Origin: Nocardioides sp. Root1257
GTDB taxonomy: Bacteria > Actinomycetota > Actinomycetes > Propionibacteriales > Nocardioidaceae
Direction of reading: 5' to 3'
DNA: 64,000 nt
Assembly (NCBI RefSeq): GCF_001425175.1
Contig: NZ_LMDV01000001.1
Location: forward strand, 1,075,454-1,139,453
Positions 1 through 8,571 of this stretch are shown in pieces. Made by a program: the position numbers and the translations under genes. Position 1 is the first letter of the stretch, and each line of letters starts with the position of its first letter. Below the pieces are notes generated by a model that was not told the origin of the DNA, did no database searches, and saw only the letters and a list, made by a program, of their open reading frames with translations.

Positions 1-699
1 CAGGAAGGCCGGCATCCCGGGCACCAGGGGGTTCTCGAGGTAGGTCCGCACGTACTGCCCGTTGGCCAGCGAGCCGCCGGTCGGCTTGTTCATGATGTTC
101 GTGTACGCCTTCACGGCGTAGAACATCTTGAAGGCGCCGAAGCTGCAGGTCATGTCCTGCGTGGCGACCTTGTCCTGCCGGCAGGTCAGGCTGCCGTTCA
201 CGTTCTGCACCCCGGCGTTGATGCTGACCTTCATCGGGATGGTGAACGAGGTGAGCGAGACGGACTGCACGTCCTCGTCCGGCGTCGTGAGCGTGCCGGT
301 CAGCGGGCCCATCGCGAAGTCGGTGTTGCCCATCTTCGCGCTGGCGTCGCCGTACGCGACGTCCGCGTAGTCGTGCACCGCGCTGACGGTGACCGCCTGC
401 CCGTCGATGTCGAGGACCATCGTGGGCGTGATCTTCTTGAACTGGATGGTCGCGAAGTTCGAGGCCGTCGCGGCCGGGTTGTACGCGCTGTCGAGGGTGA
501 CCGTCACGGCCGACCCGTCGACCGCGACGTGGTAGGCGGTGCGGTAGTCCGAGTAGTACGTGCTGAAGTTGCACGAGCTCGACAGGTACTTGTCACTCGT
601 CTGCGCGGCGGCCTGCGCCGGGGCGACGAGCCCGGGCCCGGCGAGGGCTCCGACCGTGAGGGCACCGACCACGAGGCCGGCCAACTTGCGAAAACGCAT
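1..699 (-). CDS. Secreted protein, C-terminus beyond window edge
   Basis: The reading frame is open from an ATG at 699 to base 1, so 233 residues are visible and the C-terminus lies outside the window. A GAGGAGG ribosome binding site lies a few bases upstream of the start. Residues 1-32 form a signal peptide (basic start, hydrophobic core, ending near AQA-AA). The mature part is Ser/Thr/Val-rich with a few cysteines spaced like a disulfide-stabilised beta domain, and it resembles in style the wall-anchored protein at 12806-14014. I do not recognise a definite family. It is preceded by one copy of the AT-rich motif shared by the catabolic operons (758-769), so it probably belongs to the same regulon as an exported or surface component. 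Secretion is seen in the sequence; function is unknown. Confidence 0.75.
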   Translation of the reverse strand, partial: MRFRKLAGLVVGALTVGALAGPGLVAPAQAAAQTSDKYLSSSCNFSTYYSDYRTAYHVAVDGSAVTVTLDSAYNPAATASNFATIQFKKITPTMVLDIDGQAVTVSAVHDYADVAYGDASAKMGNTDFAMGPLTGTLTTPDEDVQSVSLTSFTIPMKVSINAGVQNVNGSLTCRQDKVATQDMTCSFGAFKMFYAVKAYTNIMNKPTGGSLANGQYVRTYLENPLVPGMPAFL

Positions 700-757
700 C
701 AATTCCTCCTCGGGATGACCCACCGCGACCCGGTGTGGTCCACATCTCATCGCGAGA

Positions 758-769
758 ATATACGATATC
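758..769 (+). promoter_or_regulatory. Candidate operator, site A of the ATATAYGATMT motif
   Basis: Reads ATATACGATATC, an AT-rich island in very GC-rich DNA about 60 bases upstream of the secreted-protein start at 699. It matches the motif at seven other places in the window. On the minus strand it overlaps a possible -10 box (TATTCT). It is the only notable element in the gap between 699 and 839. Confidence 0.55.
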
Positions 770-838
770 GCCCGTACGTCCAGAGATTTCGCGAAACCCG
801 TGCGTTAACTCTGCGTCACCGCGTGTTTCGCCCTCTGC

Positions 839-1696
839 TCAGCCCTGGTGACGGGCGCGCGCGAGCACCAGGCGGGCCTGGCGAACCACGGCCTCGTCGA
901 CGAAGTGGCCGTCGTCGTCGACCGCGACCCCGGCGCCGGCGAACTCCCACCGGCCGACCAGCCGACGGGCGGCGTCGACCTGCTCGTCGGTCGGCGTGAA
1001 GACGTCGTTCGCGACCGTGACCTGCCCCGGGTGGATGCACGCCCGACCCACGAACCCGAGCCGGGCGAGCTCGAGCGTGGAGGCGCGGAAGGCGTCCAGG
1101 TCGCGGAAGTTCGTCGACACCGGCGCGATCGGCGGCTTGATGCCGGCCGCGGTCGAGGCCAGGACGACGTGCGAGCGCGCGTAGAGCAGCTCCCGCTCGT
1201 CGGGGCCAGCGGTGATCCCGACGTCGGCGCGCAGGTCGGCCTCGCCGATCTGGAGGCGCTGCACCCGCGGCGCCATCGCCAGCTCGCCGGCGCGCAGCAC
1301 GGCACGCGCGCTCTCGAGCAGGGGTACGACGCCCGCCGTCGAGCCCAGCGACGACAGCAGCTTGTCGAGGTCGACCAGCTCGTCGACGGTCTCGGTCTTC
1401 GCGACCATGAAGCCCGTCAGCGCGGGCGCCCCAGCGACCGCACGGACGTCGGCCTCGCGCAGCGCACCCGGGTTGACCCGCACCCAGACGGCCACGTTGT
1501 CGAGCACCGGCAGGTCGTGCAGCCAGATCCGCACGGTCTCGCGGGCCCGGTCCTTCGCCTTCGGCGCGACGGCGTCCTCGAGGTCGATGATCACCTCGTC
1601 GGCGCCGCGCTCGAGGATCCGGTCCAGCTTGTCCTCGGCGTCGCCGGGGACGTAGAGCGCGGACCGCGCGAGCCACCTGCTCAGGTCAACCGACAC
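839..1696 (-). CDS. HpcH/HpaI aldolase family (CitE-like) acyl-CoA lyase
   Basis: A 285-residue protein of the citrate-lyase-beta/CitE-like TIM-barrel family, which cleaves malyl-, citramalyl- or related 3-hydroxy-acyl-CoA. Visible motifs are RSALYVPGD (11-19), the DLED segment (38-41), an RVN segment near 73-75, a conserved GEADL (151-155) and an IHPGQ segment (221-225) typical of the family. The start is GTG 1696, with GGGAGA five bases upstream and an 11-bp overlap with the preceding acyl-CoA dehydrogenase gene. It is the last gene of the 13-gene operon starting at 11063, so it probably does a terminal C-C cleavage to acetyl-CoA, pyruvate or glyoxylate. The exact substrate cannot be read from sequence. 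Confidence 0.85.
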   Translation of the reverse strand: MSVDLSRWLARSALYVPGDAEDKLDRILERGADEVIIDLEDAVAPKAKDRARETVRIWLHDLPVLDNVAVWVRVNPGALREADVRAVAGAPALTGFMVAKTETVDELVDLDKLLSSLGSTAGVVPLLESARAVLRAGELAMAPRVQRLQIGEADLRADVGITAGPDERELLYARSHVVLASTAAGIKPPIAPVSTNFRDLDAFRASTLELARLGFVGRACIHPGQVTVANDVFTPTDEQVDAARRLVGRWEFAGAGVAVDDDGHFVDEAVVRQARLVLARARHQG

Positions 1697-2846
1697 GGGT
1701 CTCTCCCTTGATCAGCGACTTCGCGACGACGGTGCGGAGGATGTCGTTGGTGCCCTCGCCGATGCTCATCAGGATCGAGTCGCGGTAGAGCCGCTCGACC
1801 TCGAACTCGGTGGAGTAGCCGTAGCCGCCGTGCACCTTCATCGCGTCGATCGCGGCCTGGAGCGCGACCTCGGAGCAGAAGATCTTGGCCATGCCGGTCG
1901 CCCCGTCCGCGCGGCCGCGGCGTACGGCGTCGGCCGCCCAGTAGGCCATCAGCCGGGCCGCCTGGACCTGGGTGCCGAGCTCGCCGAGCTTGAGCTGGAT
2001 CGCCTGGAAGTCGGCGATCGGCTGCCCGAACGCCTTGCGCTGCTGGGCGTAGGCCAGCGCCTCCTCGTGGGCGCGTTGGGCGATGCCGACCGAGCGGGCC
2101 GCGATGTTGACCCGGCCCCACTCGAGCGCGGAGAGCACCTGCTGCATGCCACGCCCCTCGACGCCGCCGACCAGCTGGCTCACCGGCACCCGGACGTCGG
2201 TCAACGAGATCTCGCAGGACTCCGTGCCCTTGTAGCCCAGCTTCGGGATGTCCTTGGTGACCTCGTAGCCCGGCGTCCCGGCCTCGATGAGCAGCACGCT
2301 CATGCCCCGGTGGGCGGGGGTCGCCGTCGGGTCGGTCTTGACCAGGACCGGCAAGGGGTTCGCGTAGCGGGCGTTGGTGATCCACATCTTGGCGCCGTTG
2401 ACGACGTACTCATCGCCGTCCAGCCGGGCGGTGGTGCGGATGCCCTGGAGGTCGGTGCCGGCGTCGGGCTCGGTGAGGCCGATGCCGCTGCGGCGTACGC
2501 CGGTGGCGAGCTCGGGCAGGTAGGCCTGCTTCTGCTCCTCGGTGCCGTGCATCGCGATCAGGCGGCACGCGAGCGAGTGGCTGCCGAGGATGCCGGCGAC
2601 GCCCATCCAGCCGCGCGCGATCTCCTCGAAGACCAGCGCGAACGAGACCGGGTCGAGGTCGAGGCCGCCGTACTCCTCCGGCACGGTGATGCCGAAGAGG
2701 CCCATCGCCTTCATGCCGTCGACGATCTCGGTCGGGTAGCGGCCGGCCTGCTCCCACTCGCGGGCGACCGGCACGATCTCCTTGTCGACGAAGCTGCGGA
2801 GCAGCGCCTTGAACTCGCGCTGGTCGTCGTCGAGCTGGAAGTCCAT
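1686..2846 (-). CDS. Acyl-CoA dehydrogenase
   Basis: A 386-residue FAD enzyme of the acyl-CoA dehydrogenase family, introducing an alpha-beta double bond into an acyl-CoA. It shows the LTEPDAGTD flavin/substrate segment, an HGGYGY segment and the C-terminal GEGTND segment, which carries the family's usual catalytic Glu. Length is normal. The ATG at 2846 is chosen because it gives the standard N-terminus (MDFQLDDDQ) and overlaps the upstream stop as TGATG; a longer frame to 2909 lies inside the neighbouring gene. In the operon it would act before the two MaoC hydratases and the thiolase-like/DUF35 pair, forming a beta-oxidation-like or retro-aldol side-chain module. Confidence 0.9.
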   Translation of the reverse strand: MDFQLDDDQREFKALLRSFVDKEIVPVAREWEQAGRYPTEIVDGMKAMGLFGITVPEEYGGLDLDPVSFALVFEEIARGWMGVAGILGSHSLACRLIAMHGTEEQKQAYLPELATGVRRSGIGLTEPDAGTDLQGIRTTARLDGDEYVVNGAKMWITNARYANPLPVLVKTDPTATPAHRGMSVLLIEAGTPGYEVTKDIPKLGYKGTESCEISLTDVRVPVSQLVGGVEGRGMQQVLSALEWGRVNIAARSVGIAQRAHEEALAYAQQRKAFGQPIADFQAIQLKLGELGTQVQAARLMAYWAADAVRRGRADGATGMAKIFCSEVALQAAIDAMKVHGGYGYSTEFEVERLYRDSILMSIGEGTNDILRTVVAKSLIKGETRVG

Positions 2847-3247
2847 CAGTTCTCCTGGTGGTCGGGGTGGAAGACGGGCAGGGCGCGGCCGTCGTCGAGC
2901 GGTCGCCACGCGAGGCGTACGGCGTCGCCGATGGCGATCGCGTGGGGCTCGTCGGTCTCGACGTTGCTGATCAGGACGACGCCCTCGGGCAGGCGCACGC
3001 GGGCGACGACGTACGGCGCCTCGTGGTCCGGGCTCGGACTCCGCATCACGACCGTGCAGGCGTCGACGACACCGGTGCCGGCCGCCTCGCGGTGGCTCAG
3101 CGCGTCGGTCTCGCCGCAGTAGGTGCAGAGCGTGCGCGGCGGGTGCTGGGTGTGACCGCAGGCGTCGCAGTGCTGGAGCAGCAGCCGCCGCTCGCGGGTC
3201 GCGTCCCAGTAGACCTGGGTCATCTCATCCGGCTCAGGGATGCTCAT
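2846..3247 (-). CDS. DUF35 Zn-ribbon/OB-fold protein, thiolase partner
   Basis: A 133-residue protein with a rubredoxin-like zinc ribbon (Cys27, Cys30, Cys41, Cys44) followed by an OB-fold, the DUF35 architecture. Such proteins bind acyl-CoA and pair with thiolase-like (SCP2-type) enzymes; in steroid side-chain degradation a DUF35 domain activates the Ltp2 retro-aldolase. Its gene directly follows a thiolase-like gene (overlap 3244-3247), matching that partnership. The ATG at 3247 overlaps the upstream stop as ATGA. Confidence 0.85.
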   Translation of the reverse strand: MSIPEPDEMTQVYWDATRERRLLLQHCDACGHTQHPPRTLCTYCGETDALSHREAAGTGVVDACTVVMRSPSPDHEAPYVVARVRLPEGVVLISNVETDEPHAIAIGDAVRLAWRPLDDGRALPVFHPDHQEN

Positions 3248-4368
3248 CGGTCCACCCCCAGCAGGACGGTCGCGTGGGTGGAGAGGATGCCGCCGGTGCC
3301 GTGCGCGAGCGCGACCTCGGCGCCGGAGACCTGCCGTGCGCCGCACTCGCCGCGCAGCTGGCGGACGGCCTCGACGAGCAGCAGGACGCCGTACTGGCCG
3401 GGGTGGCAGTAGGACAGGCCGCCGCCGGACGTGTTGAGCGGGAGCGTGCGGTCGCGGACGACGCCGCCCGCCTCGCCCGGGCCGCAGAAGCCCAGCGCCT
3501 CGAGGGTGAGCAGCACTGTGATGGTGAAGGAGTCGTAGACCTGGGCGACGTCGACGTCGGCCGGGGTGAGGCCGGCGCGGGCGAAGGCCGCCGCGCCCGA
3601 CGCGACCGCGCCGGTCACGGTCAGGTCGTCGACGGCCGACATCGAGGAGTTGGTGGTGCTCTCGCCGTAGCCGAGCACCGTGATCGGCGGCTTGGGAAGG
3701 TCGCGCGCCCGCTCGAGCGAGGTCAGCACGACCGCTCCCCCGCCGTCGGTGACCAGGCAGCAGTCGGCGGCGGTCAGCGGGGTCGAGATCATCGGCGCGT
3801 TGAGCACGTCGTCGACGGTGAGCGGCCCGGCACCGTGGCGGAAGGCCGCCGGGTTGAGCAGCGCCCACTCCCGCGCGGCGATGGCGACCTCGGCGAGGTC
3901 CTCGCGGGTGGCGGCGTACTTGTGGAGGTACTGCCCGGCGGCCATCGCGTAGTGGGACGCCGGGTAGAGCGGGCCGTAGGGCTGCTCGAGCTGGGCCTCG
4001 GGCGTGTGTGGCTCGTAGGCGCCGCCGAGCGAGCGGGACCGGGCCGAGCGCTGGTTGGAGGCGAAGGAGATCACCACCGTGTGGCACTGGCCGGCGTCGA
4101 TCGCCTGCGCCGCCCGGGCCACGAACATCTCGAAGGCGCTGCCGCCGGCGAACGTCGAGTCGGTCCAGGCCGGCTGCAGGCCGAGGTGCTCGGCCAGCGA
4201 GGTCGCGGAGAAGCGGGCGACCCCGGTGGTGGCGATGCCGTCGACGTCGCGCAGCGAGAGCCCGGCGTCCGCGAGGGCGCGCGTCACCGCCTGGGTCTGC
4301 AGGCCCAGGACCGACAGGCCGGTGACCCCGAGGTCGCACTCGGCGGCGCCCACGATCGCGACGGTCAC
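3244..4368 (-). CDS. Thiolase-like (SCP2-type) protein, likely retro-aldolase
   Basis: A 374-residue protein of the lipid-transfer/SCP2 thiolase family. Where a degradative thiolase has its nucleophilic Cys, this protein has FAGGSAFE, so the classical acyl-enzyme Cys appears absent. The C-terminal NTSGGG and CHPGQYG segments keep the His region. Loss of the nucleophile together with an adjacent DUF35 protein is the pattern of Ltp2-type aldolases, which cleave tertiary 3-hydroxyacyl-CoAs by retro-aldol reaction. GTG 4368 is chosen because it overlaps the previous stop as GTGA and begins TVAIVG, the usual start. The family is clear; the retro-aldolase role is inferred from the missing Cys and the neighbours. 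Confidence 0.8.
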   Translation of the reverse strand: MTVAIVGAAECDLGVTGLSVLGLQTQAVTRALADAGLSLRDVDGIATTGVARFSATSLAEHLGLQPAWTDSTFAGGSAFEMFVARAAQAIDAGQCHTVVISFASNQRSARSRSLGGAYEPHTPEAQLEQPYGPLYPASHYAMAAGQYLHKYAATREDLAEVAIAAREWALLNPAAFRHGAGPLTVDDVLNAPMISTPLTAADCCLVTDGGGAVVLTSLERARDLPKPPITVLGYGESTTNSSMSAVDDLTVTGAVASGAAAFARAGLTPADVDVAQVYDSFTITVLLTLEALGFCGPGEAGGVVRDRTLPLNTSGGGLSYCHPGQYGVLLLVEAVRQLRGECGARQVSGAEVALAHGTGGILSTHATVLLGVDR

Positions 4369-4745
4369 GGCCGGCGCACCTCCGCCGCGGCGGGTGCGAC
4401 GGCGACGCGGGCCTCCGGACCGACGACCTCGACGGTGCACTCGAGCGCCGTGACTCCGTCCTCGACCGAGACGACCCGGCCGGTGCAGCGCACGGTCTCG
4501 CCGGCGTACACGAAGCCCTTGAAGCGGAAGGACAGGGCGGTCAGCTCGGCACCCGGCCCGGCCCAGTCCAGCACCATCTCGGCGAGCAGCGCGCCGAAGA
4601 GCTGGCCGTCGACGACCGGCCGCTCCAGGTCGCGCTCGGCGAGCCAGGCGCTGTCGTAGTGGAGGCGGTGCCAGTCCCAGGTGGCGCCGGCGTACGCGAC
4701 CATGTCGGGCAGCTCGATGGTGCGCTCCAGCGCGATCTCGGTCAT
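4365..4745 (-). CDS. MaoC-like hot-dog hydratase, catalytic-type subunit
   Basis: A 126-residue single hot-dog-fold protein of the MaoC dehydratase family. The hydratase-2 type motif is present as an Asp near 24 and a His near 29 followed by DGQLFG (46-51), so this is probably the catalytic half of a two-subunit enoyl-CoA hydratase. The adjacent 154-residue gene encodes a second hot-dog protein, and paired small MaoC subunits form heterodimers in steroid side-chain degradation (ChsH1/ChsH2 type). The ATG at 4745 overlaps the upstream stop as ATGA. Confidence 0.8.
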   Translation of the reverse strand: MTEIALERTIELPDMVAYAGATWDWHRLHYDSAWLAERDLERPVVDGQLFGALLAEMVLDWAGPGAELTALSFRFKGFVYAGETVRCTGRVVSVEDGVTALECTVEVVGPEARVAVAPAAAEVRRP

Positions 4746-5206
4746 CGCCCCACCTCGACGTAGATGAGCGTCTCCTCGTTCTCGACGAGCAGGTCGCCGT
4801 CCTGGTTGGTGTACGTCGCCAGCGAGGTCACCACCACCATCGACTGCCCCGAGCCGGTGGTGCGCTCGGTGACGTCGGTGACCTGCCAGTGCGCGGTGAT
4901 GACGTCGTCGGGACGCACCGGTCGGTGGAAGCGGTAGGCGTTGCCGCCGCGCACCTCGCGGGTGCCGGGCAGGTGGAAGTCCCAGCCGTGGCCGGCGTAG
5001 CCGTTGGCGTCGCGCGGCAGGCCGGTGAACTGGTTGGTCTCGCACACGAGGGTCGGCGGCGCGACGTCGCCGGCCAGGTGCGCCGGGTTGTCGTCCCCGG
5101 TCGCCATCGCGAAGTAGCGGATCGACGCCCGGCCCAGCGGCTCGGGCGCCGTGTAGGTGCGCGAGCGCCCGACCAGCGCCCGCACCTCGTCCGTCATGAG
5201 ACTCAT
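4742..5206 (-). CDS. MaoC N-terminal-like (FAS1-type) hydratase subunit
   Basis: A 154-residue hot-dog protein resembling the N-terminal half of MaoC/FAS1-type dehydratases, with an ATGDDNPAH segment (35-43). It probably pairs with the product of 4365-4745 to form an enoyl-CoA hydratase. ATGA overlaps link it to both neighbours, indicating coupled translation. The preceding dehydrogenase and following thiolase-like gene support hydration of an alpha-beta-unsaturated acyl-CoA. Confidence 0.75.
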   Translation of the reverse strand: MSLMTDEVRALVGRSRTYTAPEPLGRASIRYFAMATGDDNPAHLAGDVAPPTLVCETNQFTGLPRDANGYAGHGWDFHLPGTREVRGGNAYRFHRPVRPDDVITAHWQVTDVTERTTGSGQSMVVVTSLATYTNQDGDLLVENEETLIYVEVGR

Positions 5207-6051
5207 CCGCGCACCGCCAGGGGGAAGACCTCGAAGAGGAACTCGGGCCGCAGCAGGCCGGCACAGCCGGTGACCGACGGCTTCGCGTGCGGGAACATCC
5301 GCTCGCGGACCGCCGCGATGCCGGCCGCGTCACCGCCGGGGCAGACGAGCTCGAGCACGTGCGCGACCTGGTCGGCCGAGAAGCCGGCGGCATCGACGAC
5401 CTGCTGCACGGCGGCGTACGTGAACTCCGCCTGCGCGACGGAGTCGTCGGGGAAGAGCGCCTCCTGGGTCTCCATGTCGAGCGCGCCGAAGCCGCTCATG
5501 AACAGGGTGTCGCCGGCCAGCACACCCGGCGTGTAGGTGAGCGTCTCGTAGCGCGTCCAGCCCGGGTTGACCGCCGTCAGCGGCAGCCGCGACGCCGTGA
5601 CGTCGAGCGCGACGAGTACGCCCGGCCGGTGCAGCCGCGACATCAGGATGCCGCCGGCGCCCGGGAAGACGCCGGCACCGCCGAGCCGGTTCTTCCGCTC
5701 GCGGTGCGTGCGGCGGTAGACGTCGCGAGTCTCCGGGGTGCTGTAGTCGTACGTCGTCACGGCGGCGTCGAGCGACAGCCCGAGCGCGCGGAGGCGACGG
5801 TCCGCCTCGTCGAGGCACCAGGCGTACTGGCCGACGAAGTCGCCCTCGTGCACGACGTCACCACGCTCGTCGACCGGGAGCACCGTCGGGAGCACGACGG
5901 TCCCGTCGCCGACCGGCGGGGCGTCGTCCTCGATCGTGTAGTCCGCGCCACCAGGCAGGTTCTCGACCACGATCGTGGTCGTCGCGTCGCTGTCGGCGCG
6001 CAGCTCGTCGTAGCGCTCGAGTGCGGCGACGGCGATGTACTCAGTGGACAC
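5203..6051 (-). CDS. RidA/YjgF family protein
   Basis: A 282-residue protein, about twice the length of a single RidA, with a recognisable C-terminal RidA domain (GDTLFMSGFGALD, then a VLELVCPG segment) and a divergent N-terminal half. RidA proteins hydrolyse reactive enamines/imines; relatives in catabolic clusters act as deaminases or isomerases on ring-cleavage products. The start is GTG 6051 with GAGGAG four bases away and an 11-bp overlap with the upstream gene. In a pathway for N-containing rings a deaminase would be sensible, but that is inference. Confidence 0.75.
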   Translation of the reverse strand: MSTEYIAVAALERYDELRADSDATTTIVVENLPGGADYTIEDDAPPVGDGTVVLPTVLPVDERGDVVHEGDFVGQYAWCLDEADRRLRALGLSLDAAVTTYDYSTPETRDVYRRTHRERKNRLGGAGVFPGAGGILMSRLHRPGVLVALDVTASRLPLTAVNPGWTRYETLTYTPGVLAGDTLFMSGFGALDMETQEALFPDDSVAQAEFTYAAVQQVVDAAGFSADQVAHVLELVCPGGDAAGIAAVRERMFPHAKPSVTGCAGLLRPEFLFEVFPLAVRG

Positions 6052-7372
6052 GGTGCTCCTCGGCCAGGCGGTCGGCGATGGTGATCAGGGCGTACAGGTC
6101 GAGGGCCTCGACGGCCGCGGTCAGTGCGGCCGCGTCCTGGGCGGAGCCGACGTTCGCGGCCAGCTTGGCGTCGAGGGCGGCACCGGCGCTGCGGTCGACG
6201 TGGCCGGCGAGCGTGCGGCCGTCGGTCAGCGTGATGGTGACCCGGCTCGGCGCGTCGGCGGCGACGCGCGCGTCCGGCACCTCCGTCACCCGGACGCGGG
6301 CGGCGAGCGCGCGGACGTCGGAGCGGCCGAGCGAGTCCGGTTCGTAGGTGTCGGTCGTGACCGCACCGTCGGTCAGCAGGGCCGCCAGGCTCCACGGCAG
6401 GGAGAACTTCGCGTCGTACGCCGTGCGCGGGTCGACCTTGTCGGGCGTGCAGACGATCGCCGCGCTGTCCGGGTGGACCTCGACCGCGATCTCCTCGATC
6501 TCCGCGCTGGAGACCGGCAGCACCTGGCGGCCGGCGTCGAGGGCGGCGTGCATGAGCTGACAGGCCGGGTAGGGCTTCAGCGTGATCCGGGTGGTCTCCC
6601 AGACGATGCCGAGGTCGGCGGTGACGAGGGCCGGGTCGGCGTGCCCGTCGGCGAGGGCGGCGTACAGCCCTCGCTCCCCCTCGAGCACCGAGTCGGGTCC
6701 GTCGGCGCCGGCCGCGGCGAGCCGGGCGGCGATGATGCCGGCCTGCGAGGCCAGCCCCGGGTGGAGCTGCTTGGTCGACGACCCGGTGGCGAGGAACTCC
6801 AGGAGTCCCCCGGCCGAGCTGCCGGCGATACCCAGGGCGTTCACCGTCGTGGCGAGGTCGAGCCGCATCAGCCGGGCAGTGACCAGTGCGGAGGCGAAGA
6901 CGCCGCACGCCAGAGTTGCGTGCAGCCCGCGCTGGTGGAACGCGTGCGGGGCGGCGCCGGCGATCCGGCAGACGGTCTCGAAGCCGACGACCGCGGCGAG
7001 CAGCGCCTCGTCGGAGGTGGCGCCGACCTCCTCGCCGACCGCGAGCACGGCCGGCAGCACCACGGCGGTCGCGTGCACGAGCCCTCCCGCGTGGGTGTCG
7101 TCGAAGTCGAGGGCGTGCACGAGCGTGCCCGTCGCCAGGGCCGCCGCCGGCGCGGACACCTTCACGCCCCGTCCGAGCAGGGTCGCCTCCGGAGGACCGC
7201 CGAGCCCGGCGGCCACGGACAGCGCGGACTCGGCGGCGCCTCGGCGGGCCGCCGCGACGGCGGTCCCGATCCCGTCGAGGAGGTGCCGGCGTGCGGCGAC
7301 CCCCACCTCGGCGGGCAGCTCGTCGCTGCGCAGGCCCAGGGCCCACGCGGCGAGGTCGGACGCCACCGTCAT
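6041..7372 (-). CDS. MmgE/PrpD family protein
   Basis: A 443-residue MmgE/PrpD family protein. The family includes 2-methylcitrate dehydratase and cis-aconitate decarboxylase, which act on branched tricarboxylates. The N-terminal helical domain and a C-terminal segment with LKPYPACQ and the KFSLPWSL region are typical, and length is normal. The ATG at 7372 overlaps the CoA-transferase stop as ATGA. In this operon it could hydrate or dehydrate an alkylated di- or tricarboxylate; I cannot tell which. Confidence 0.85.
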   Translation of the reverse strand: MTVASDLAAWALGLRSDELPAEVGVAARRHLLDGIGTAVAAARRGAAESALSVAAGLGGPPEATLLGRGVKVSAPAAALATGTLVHALDFDDTHAGGLVHATAVVLPAVLAVGEEVGATSDEALLAAVVGFETVCRIAGAAPHAFHQRGLHATLACGVFASALVTARLMRLDLATTVNALGIAGSSAGGLLEFLATGSSTKQLHPGLASQAGIIAARLAAAGADGPDSVLEGERGLYAALADGHADPALVTADLGIVWETTRITLKPYPACQLMHAALDAGRQVLPVSSAEIEEIAVEVHPDSAAIVCTPDKVDPRTAYDAKFSLPWSLAALLTDGAVTTDTYEPDSLGRSDVRALAARVRVTEVPDARVAADAPSRVTITLTDGRTLAGHVDRSAGAALDAKLAANVGSAQDAAALTAAVEALDLYALITIADRLAEEHRVH

Positions 7373-8571
7373 GCAGTCGCTCCGAACGCACCGCGGTCGC
7401 CGAGGTCGGTGACCGCCGCGTCGTCGTACCCGAGCAGCTCGCCGAGGATCCGACCGGCGTCTTCGTTGCGCTGCGGCGCGCGGCGGTACGCCGGCGGCGT
7501 GCTGCCGACGCGGACGGGCGACGCGACCTGGCGGACCGTGCCGTAGCGCGGGTGCTCGGTCTCGACCAGCAGGTCGCGGGCGATCGTGTGCGGCTCGGTC
7601 AGCGCGGCACCGACGTCGTTGATGGGCGCGCTGGGGATCGCCGCGGCCCGCAGCGGCTCCAGCCACTCGGCGACGGTGCGCTTGGCGATGACCTCCTCAA
7701 GGAGCGGCAGCAGCACGTCGCGGTTGCGGTCGCGGTCGGCGAAGGTCGCGAAGCGCGGGTCGGTGGCCCACTCCGGACGCTCGATGACGACGGTCAGCCG
7801 TTGCCAGAACTTCTCCTTCGCGCAGCCGATGACCAGCCAGCCGTCCTTGGCCTCGAAGGCCTGGAACGGCACCAGCGACGGGTGCGCCGAGTGGCGCATC
7901 CGGGTCGGCTGGAAGCCGGCGTTCAGGTGCCAGGTGGCCGGGTAGGTCAGCATCCCGATCGCGGTGTCGTAGAGGCTGACGTCGCAGTCCATGCCGACGC
8001 CGTCGCGGCGCGCGGCGTGGATGCCCGCGAGCAGCGAGATCGCGGCGACGAAGCCGCCGCTGTAGTCGACCATCGACAGGCCGGACTTCGACGGTGGGCC
8101 GTCGGGGTCGCCGGTCAGCTCCATCCAGCCGCCGAGCGCCTGCAGCACGTAGTCGTAGCCCGGCTCGGCGGCCCGCGGTCCCGTCATCCCGAAGCCCGTC
8201 AGGGAGCAGCAGACGATCGCCGGGTTGAGGTGCCGGAGGTCGTCGTACGTGATCCTGATCTTGGCCGGGACGTCGCCGCGCAGGTTGCTGTAGACCGCGT
8301 CACTGACCTTGACGAGGTCCTCGAACACGGCCCGGCCGGCGGTCGTCGACAGGTCGAGCGAGAGGCTCGACTTGTTGCGGTTGAAGGCCTCGAAGAAGAG
8401 CGAGTCCTCGCCCTCGGCGTACGGCGGCACGTAGCGACCGACATCGCCGCCGACCGTCGGGTCCTCGATCTTGATCACCTCGGCGCCGAGGTCGGCGAGG
8501 TGGACGCTGCCGAACGGACCGGCGCCGTACTGCTCGACGGCGATGATGCGGACGTCCTCCAGGGGTCTCAT
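7369..8571 (-). CDS. CaiB/BaiF (class III) CoA-transferase
   Basis: A 400-residue class III CoA-transferase, moving CoA between carboxylic acids through an aspartyl-CoA anhydride. The conserved Asp is Asp169 in SMVDYSGG. ATG 8571 is preferred over an in-frame GTG at 8577 because it makes the ATGA overlap with the upstream stop. No acyl-CoA ligase gene is visible in the operon, so this enzyme and the second CaiB at 52110 are the likely CoA-activation steps. Confidence 0.88.
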   Translation of the reverse strand: MRPLEDVRIIAVEQYGAGPFGSVHLADLGAEVIKIEDPTVGGDVGRYVPPYAEGEDSLFFEAFNRNKSSLSLDLSTTAGRAVFEDLVKVSDAVYSNLRGDVPAKIRITYDDLRHLNPAIVCCSLTGFGMTGPRAAEPGYDYVLQALGGWMELTGDPDGPPSKSGLSMVDYSGGFVAAISLLAGIHAARRDGVGMDCDVSLYDTAIGMLTYPATWHLNAGFQPTRMRHSAHPSLVPFQAFEAKDGWLVIGCAKEKFWQRLTVVIERPEWATDPRFATFADRDRNRDVLLPLLEEVIAKRTVAEWLEPLRAAAIPSAPINDVGAALTEPHTIARDLLVETEHPRYGTVRQVASPVRVGSTPPAYRRAPQRNEDAGRILGELLGYDDAAVTDLGDRGAFGATA